Source: Sphingomonas faeni (lineage in GTDB: Bacteria > Pseudomonadota > Alphaproteobacteria > Sphingomonadales > Sphingomonadaceae). Taken from it: DNA of 64,000 nucleotides. The stretch is from positions 1-64,000 of the forward strand of contig NZ_JANBVH010000026.1 of assembly GCF_024273235.1 (NCBI RefSeq), given 5' to 3'. The notes below the pieces were generated by a model. That model saw only the letters and a list, made by a program, of their open reading frames with translations. It was not told where the DNA came from and did not search any database. Below are positions 61,057-64,000 of this stretch, piece after piece; positions within the stretch are counted from its first letter, which is position 1; each line of letters starts with the position of its first letter. The translations under genes were made by a program, and so were the position numbers.

Positions 61057-63993
61057 ATGGGCTACGAAGGCCAGGATTTCAGCGATATCGCAGCCGGCGT
61101 CAGCCCGGCGTTCGTGGAGACGCTCTACGCCAAGTTCAACGCGGACCCGGCCTCGGTCGAATCCGGTTGGCGCGCGTTCTTCGAGGGTCTCGAAGGCTCC
61201 GCGCAGGGCCCGAGCTGGGAGAGCGCCCGCTGGCCGCTCACCACCACGGACGACCTGACCGCAGCGCTCGATCCGACCCAGATGGAGCCCGCGCCCAAGC
61301 CCGCCAAGGGTGGCAAGCCCGCCCCCGCGGCCGCGGCGCCAGCCCCTGTCTCGAAGGAAGAGATCGCCAAGGCCGCGGCCGACGCGATCCGCGCGCAGTT
61401 GCTCGTCCGCACCTACCGCGTCCGCGGCCACCTCGCCGCCAATCTCGATCCGCTCGGCCTCTCCAAGCGCGAGATGCCCGAGGATCTGAAGACCGAATAT
61501 CACGGCTTCTCCGACGCCGACATCGACCGGAAGGTCTATCTCGGCGGCACGATGGGCTTCGAATGGGTCTCGATCCGCGAGCTCGTCGACACGTTGCGCA
61601 AGAATTACTGCGGCAATGTCGGCCTCGAATACATGCACATCTCCGACGTCGAGGAGCGGCGCTTCCTCCAGGAGCGCATGGAGGGCCAGGACAAGGCGAT
61701 CGAATTCTCCACCGACGGCAAGAAGGCGATCCTCAACAAGGTCATCGAAGCCGAGCAGTGGGAGAAATTCCTCGGCAAGAAGTATGTCGGCACGAAGCGC
61801 TTCGGGCTCGACGGCGGTGAATCGATGATCCCCGCACTCGAGAGCGTGATCAAGTATGGCGGCCAGATGGGCGTGCGCGAGCTCGTCATCGGCATGGCGC
61901 ATCGCGGTCGCCTCAACGTGCTCGCCAACGTGATGGCCAAGCCGTTGCGCGTGATCTTCCACGAATTCGCCGGCGGTTCGGCCAACCCCGACGACATCGG
62001 CGGCTCGGGCGACGTGAAGTATCACCTCGGCACCAGCACCGATCGCGAGTTCGACGGCCACAAGGTTCATATGAGCCTGGTCGCCAACCCGTCGCATCTC
62101 GAAGCCGCCGACCCCGTCGTGCTCGGCAAGACGCGCGCGATCCAGACGCTCAACAACGATCTCAAGGATCACACGGCGTCGCTGCCCGTGCTGATCCACG
62201 GCGACGCGGCGTTCGCGGGGCAGGGGATCGTCTGGGAGTGCCTCGGCTTCTCCGGCATCCGCGGCTACAACACCGGCGGCTGCGTCCACTTCATCATCAA
62301 CAACCAGGTCGGCTTCACGACCTCGCCACAGTTCGCGCGCTCCTCGCCCTACCCGTCGGACGTCGCCAAGGGCGTTCAGGCGCCGGTCTTCCACGTCAAC
62401 GGCGACGATCCCGAGGCGGTCACCTTCGCGACCAAGATGGCGATGGAATTCCGCCAGAAGTTCCACCGCGACATCGTCATCGACATGTGGTGCTATCGCC
62501 GCTTCGGCCACAACGAGGGCGACGAGCCAAGCTTCACGCAGCCGCTGATGTACGACATCATCCGCAAGCACCCCGGCGTCTCGTCGGTGTACGGCAACCG
62601 CCTGATCAAGGAAGGCGTGATCGACCAGGCCTGGATCGACGAGAATGTGAAGCAGTTCACGCTCCGTCTCGAAGGCGAATTCGAAGCCGGCGCGTCGTAC
62701 AAGCCCAACAAGGCCGACTGGTTCGGCGGTCGCTGGACCGGCCTCAGCGCGCCCACGGATGGCGCGTCGGCACGGCGCAACGTCGAGACCGGGCTCAGCC
62801 AGAAGCTGTTCGACTCGCTCGGCCGCACGCTGACCACGGTTCCCGACAGCGTGAAGATCCACAAGACGCTGGCGCGGGTGATCGATGCGAAGCGCGAGAT
62901 GTTCAAGTCCGGCAAGGGCTTCGACTGGGCGACCGGCGAAGCGCTGGCGTTCGGCGGGCTGCTTTCGGAAGGGTATGGCGTCCGCCTGTCCGGCCAGGAT
63001 TCGGGTCGCGGCACCTTCTCGCAGCGCCACGCGGTCTGGGTCGACCAGACCGACGAGCACAAATACGTGCCGTTGCAGGAAATCGAACACGGCCGCTTCG
63101 AAGTGCTCGACAGCCCGCTCAGCGAATACGGCGTGCTCGGATTCGAATATGGCTATGCTCTCGCCGACCCGAAGACGCTCGTCCTCTGGGAGGCGCAGTT
63201 CGGCGATTTCGTCAACGGCGCGCAGATCATGATCGACCAGTTCATCACGTCCGGCGAGTCGAAGTGGCTTCGCGCCAACGGCCTCGTGATGCTGCTTCCG
63301 CACGGCTATGAAGGGCAGGGGCCAGAGCATAGCTCGGCGCGTCCCGAGCGCTTCCTCCAGTCGTGCGCCGACGACAACATCCAGGTCGCGAACTGCACCA
63401 GCCCGGCGAACTATTTCCACCTGCTCCGCCGGCAGATGCATCGCAATTTCCGTAAACCCCTGATCGTGATGACGCCGAAGTCGTTGCTGCGGCACAAGCT
63501 GGCGGTCTCGAACGCCGAGGATTTCCAGGGCGACAGCCACTTCCGCCGCCTGTTGTCGGATACCAATCCGGCCGCCGACGTCGATACGAAGCGGCTCGTG
63601 CTGTGCACCGGCAAGGTCGCGTACGACCTGATCGAGGCACGCGACGCGGCGGGCGATACCGACACGCAGATCGTCCGCGTCGAACAGCTCTATCCCTTCC
63701 CCGGCAACCCGATCGCCGAGCGCGTCGCCAAGATGCCGAACCTGGAAGAGATTGTCTGGGCGCAGGAGGAGCCGAAGAACAACGGCTATTGGTTCTTCGT
63801 CGAGCCGTTGATCGAGGAGGCGCTGGCCACGGTGAACTCGCCCGTGAAGCGCGCGCGCTATGCGGGCCGCAACGCCTCGGCCTCGCCCGCGACCGGCCTG
63901 ATGAAGCGTCACCAGGCCGAGCAGGGCGCGCTCGTCGCCGACGCGCTCGGCCACTCCGTCCGCGACGAAATCCGGCGTACCCGCGCGAATTGA
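61057..63993 (+). CDS. sucA: 2-oxoglutarate dehydrogenase E1 component
   Basis: Thiamine-diphosphate enzyme, 978 residues, that decarboxylates 2-oxoglutarate and passes succinyl to the E2 lipoamide. An N-terminal E2-binding segment (SPAFVETLYAKFNADPASVE) is followed by an Ala/Pro/Lys-rich linker (residues 75-103). The ThDP site is LIHGDAAFAGQGIVWECL with FIINNQVGFTTS, MGVRELVIGMAHRGRLNVLA precedes it, and EYGVLGFEYGYA and HGYEGQGPEHSSARPERFLQ lie in the transketolase-like half. The start at 61057 follows GAGGACG. It ends seven bases before the window edge, so sucB would be expected next. Confidence 0.97.
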   Translation: MGYEGQDFSDIAAGVSPAFVETLYAKFNADPASVESGWRAFFEGLEGSAQGPSWESARWPLTTTDDLTAALDPTQMEPAPKPAKGGKPAPAAAAPAPVSKEEIAKAAADAIRAQLLVRTYRVRGHLAANLDPLGLSKREMPEDLKTEYHGFSDADIDRKVYLGGTMGFEWVSIRELVDTLRKNYCGNVGLEYMHISDVEERRFLQERMEGQDKAIEFSTDGKKAILNKVIEAEQWEKFLGKKYVGTKRFGLDGGESMIPALESVIKYGGQMGVRELVIGMAHRGRLNVLANVMAKPLRVIFHEFAGGSANPDDIGGSGDVKYHLGTSTDREFDGHKVHMSLVANPSHLEAADPVVLGKTRAIQTLNNDLKDHTASLPVLIHGDAAFAGQGIVWECLGFSGIRGYNTGGCVHFIINNQVGFTTSPQFARSSPYPSDVAKGVQAPVFHVNGDDPEAVTFATKMAMEFRQKFHRDIVIDMWCYRRFGHNEGDEPSFTQPLMYDIIRKHPGVSSVYGNRLIKEGVIDQAWIDENVKQFTLRLEGEFEAGASYKPNKADWFGGRWTGLSAPTDGASARRNVETGLSQKLFDSLGRTLTTVPDSVKIHKTLARVIDAKREMFKSGKGFDWATGEALAFGGLLSEGYGVRLSGQDSGRGTFSQRHAVWVDQTDEHKYVPLQEIEHGRFEVLDSPLSEYGVLGFEYGYALADPKTLVLWEAQFGDFVNGAQIMIDQFITSGESKWLRANGLVMLLPHGYEGQGPEHSSARPERFLQSCADDNIQVANCTSPANYFHLLRRQMHRNFRKPLIVMTPKSLLRHKLAVSNAEDFQGDSHFRRLLSDTNPAADVDTKRLVLCTGKVAYDLIEARDAAGDTDTQIVRVEQLYPFPGNPIAERVAKMPNLEEIVWAQEEPKNNGYWFFVEPLIEEALATVNSPVKRARYAGRNASASPATGLMKRHQAEQGALVADALGHSVRDEIRRTRAN

Positions 63994-64000
63994 ACCTTTC

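Noticed and set aside
60982..63954. 990-codon minus-strand open frame opposite sucA
   Set aside because: It mirrors sucA almost end to end. The protein shows no recognisable motif and is the expected by-product of strong third-position GC bias.

Overview
The window looks like a chromosome segment from a sphingomonad (Alphaproteobacteria, order Sphingomonadales). The DNA is GC-rich. The gene content fits that group: an sdh/mdh/sucDA TCA-cycle block, a lipid-kinase operon of the ceramide-phosphate type, a trehalose operon with a GH15 enzyme, aldehyde-oxidase-type molybdoenzymes, and many intergenic repeats made of paired hairpins. This placement is an inference from gene content; the window has no rRNA gene.

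Layout. 0.3-5.1 kb: malate:quinone oxidoreductase, then a LysR regulator divergent from pirin and wrbA. 5.2-8.8 kb: a membrane metallophosphoesterase, a small secreted protein, tRNA-Arg(CCG), nth and dapB. 8.8-11.6 kb: a translationally coupled three-gene operon (lipid kinase, Tam41-like nucleotidyltransferase, NTP transferase) that resembles ceramide-phosphoglycerate synthesis genes. 11.7-19 kb: a flippase and a glutamine-dependent asparagine synthase, probably for exopolysaccharide, then a CDP-alcohol transferase / glycerophosphotransferase-like / cytidylyltransferase group. 19-25 kb: an EmrAB-TolC-type efflux operon and an MscS channel. 25-29 kb: otsB-GH15-otsA. 30-35 kb: a MacAB-type ABC efflux operon with its outer-membrane protein. 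35-42.8 kb: MocA-like and XdhC-like maturation factors and four molybdenum hydroxylase subunit genes. 42.9-48 kb: glycerophosphodiesterase, small lipoprotein, DUF2459 protein, phenylalanine hydroxylase, PrmA and an SDR. 48-51 kb: two tandem globin-coupled-type chemoreceptors. 51-64 kb: sdhCDA, a mazEF-like pair in antisense, a frameshifted ClpP-like gene, sdhB, a thioesterase, zapE, mdh, a GIY-YIG nuclease gene, sucD and sucA.

The most striking structure is the repeats. At least 27 elements of about nine sequence families occur. Most are two short hairpins in inverted orientation around a short spacer, usually 55-150 bp in total and just after a stop codon. They resemble the REPINs of Pseudomonas. 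In one copy of the commonest family (A), between mdh and sucD, the spacer is replaced by a complete 98-codon GIY-YIG nuclease gene whose start and stop codons lie within three bases of the two arms. That makes the nuclease a candidate partner of the repeats, in the way RAYT transposases partner REPs. This is an inference from one locus.

Other points: asnB and the metallophosphoesterase both appear to use ATC where ATG is expected; the ClpP-like gene is frameshifted at a seven-C tract; Mqo carries a twin-arginine-like signal; and one of the two globin-coupled sensors has Tyr where the other has the presumed haem His. All functions are assigned by reading motifs; no database search was run.
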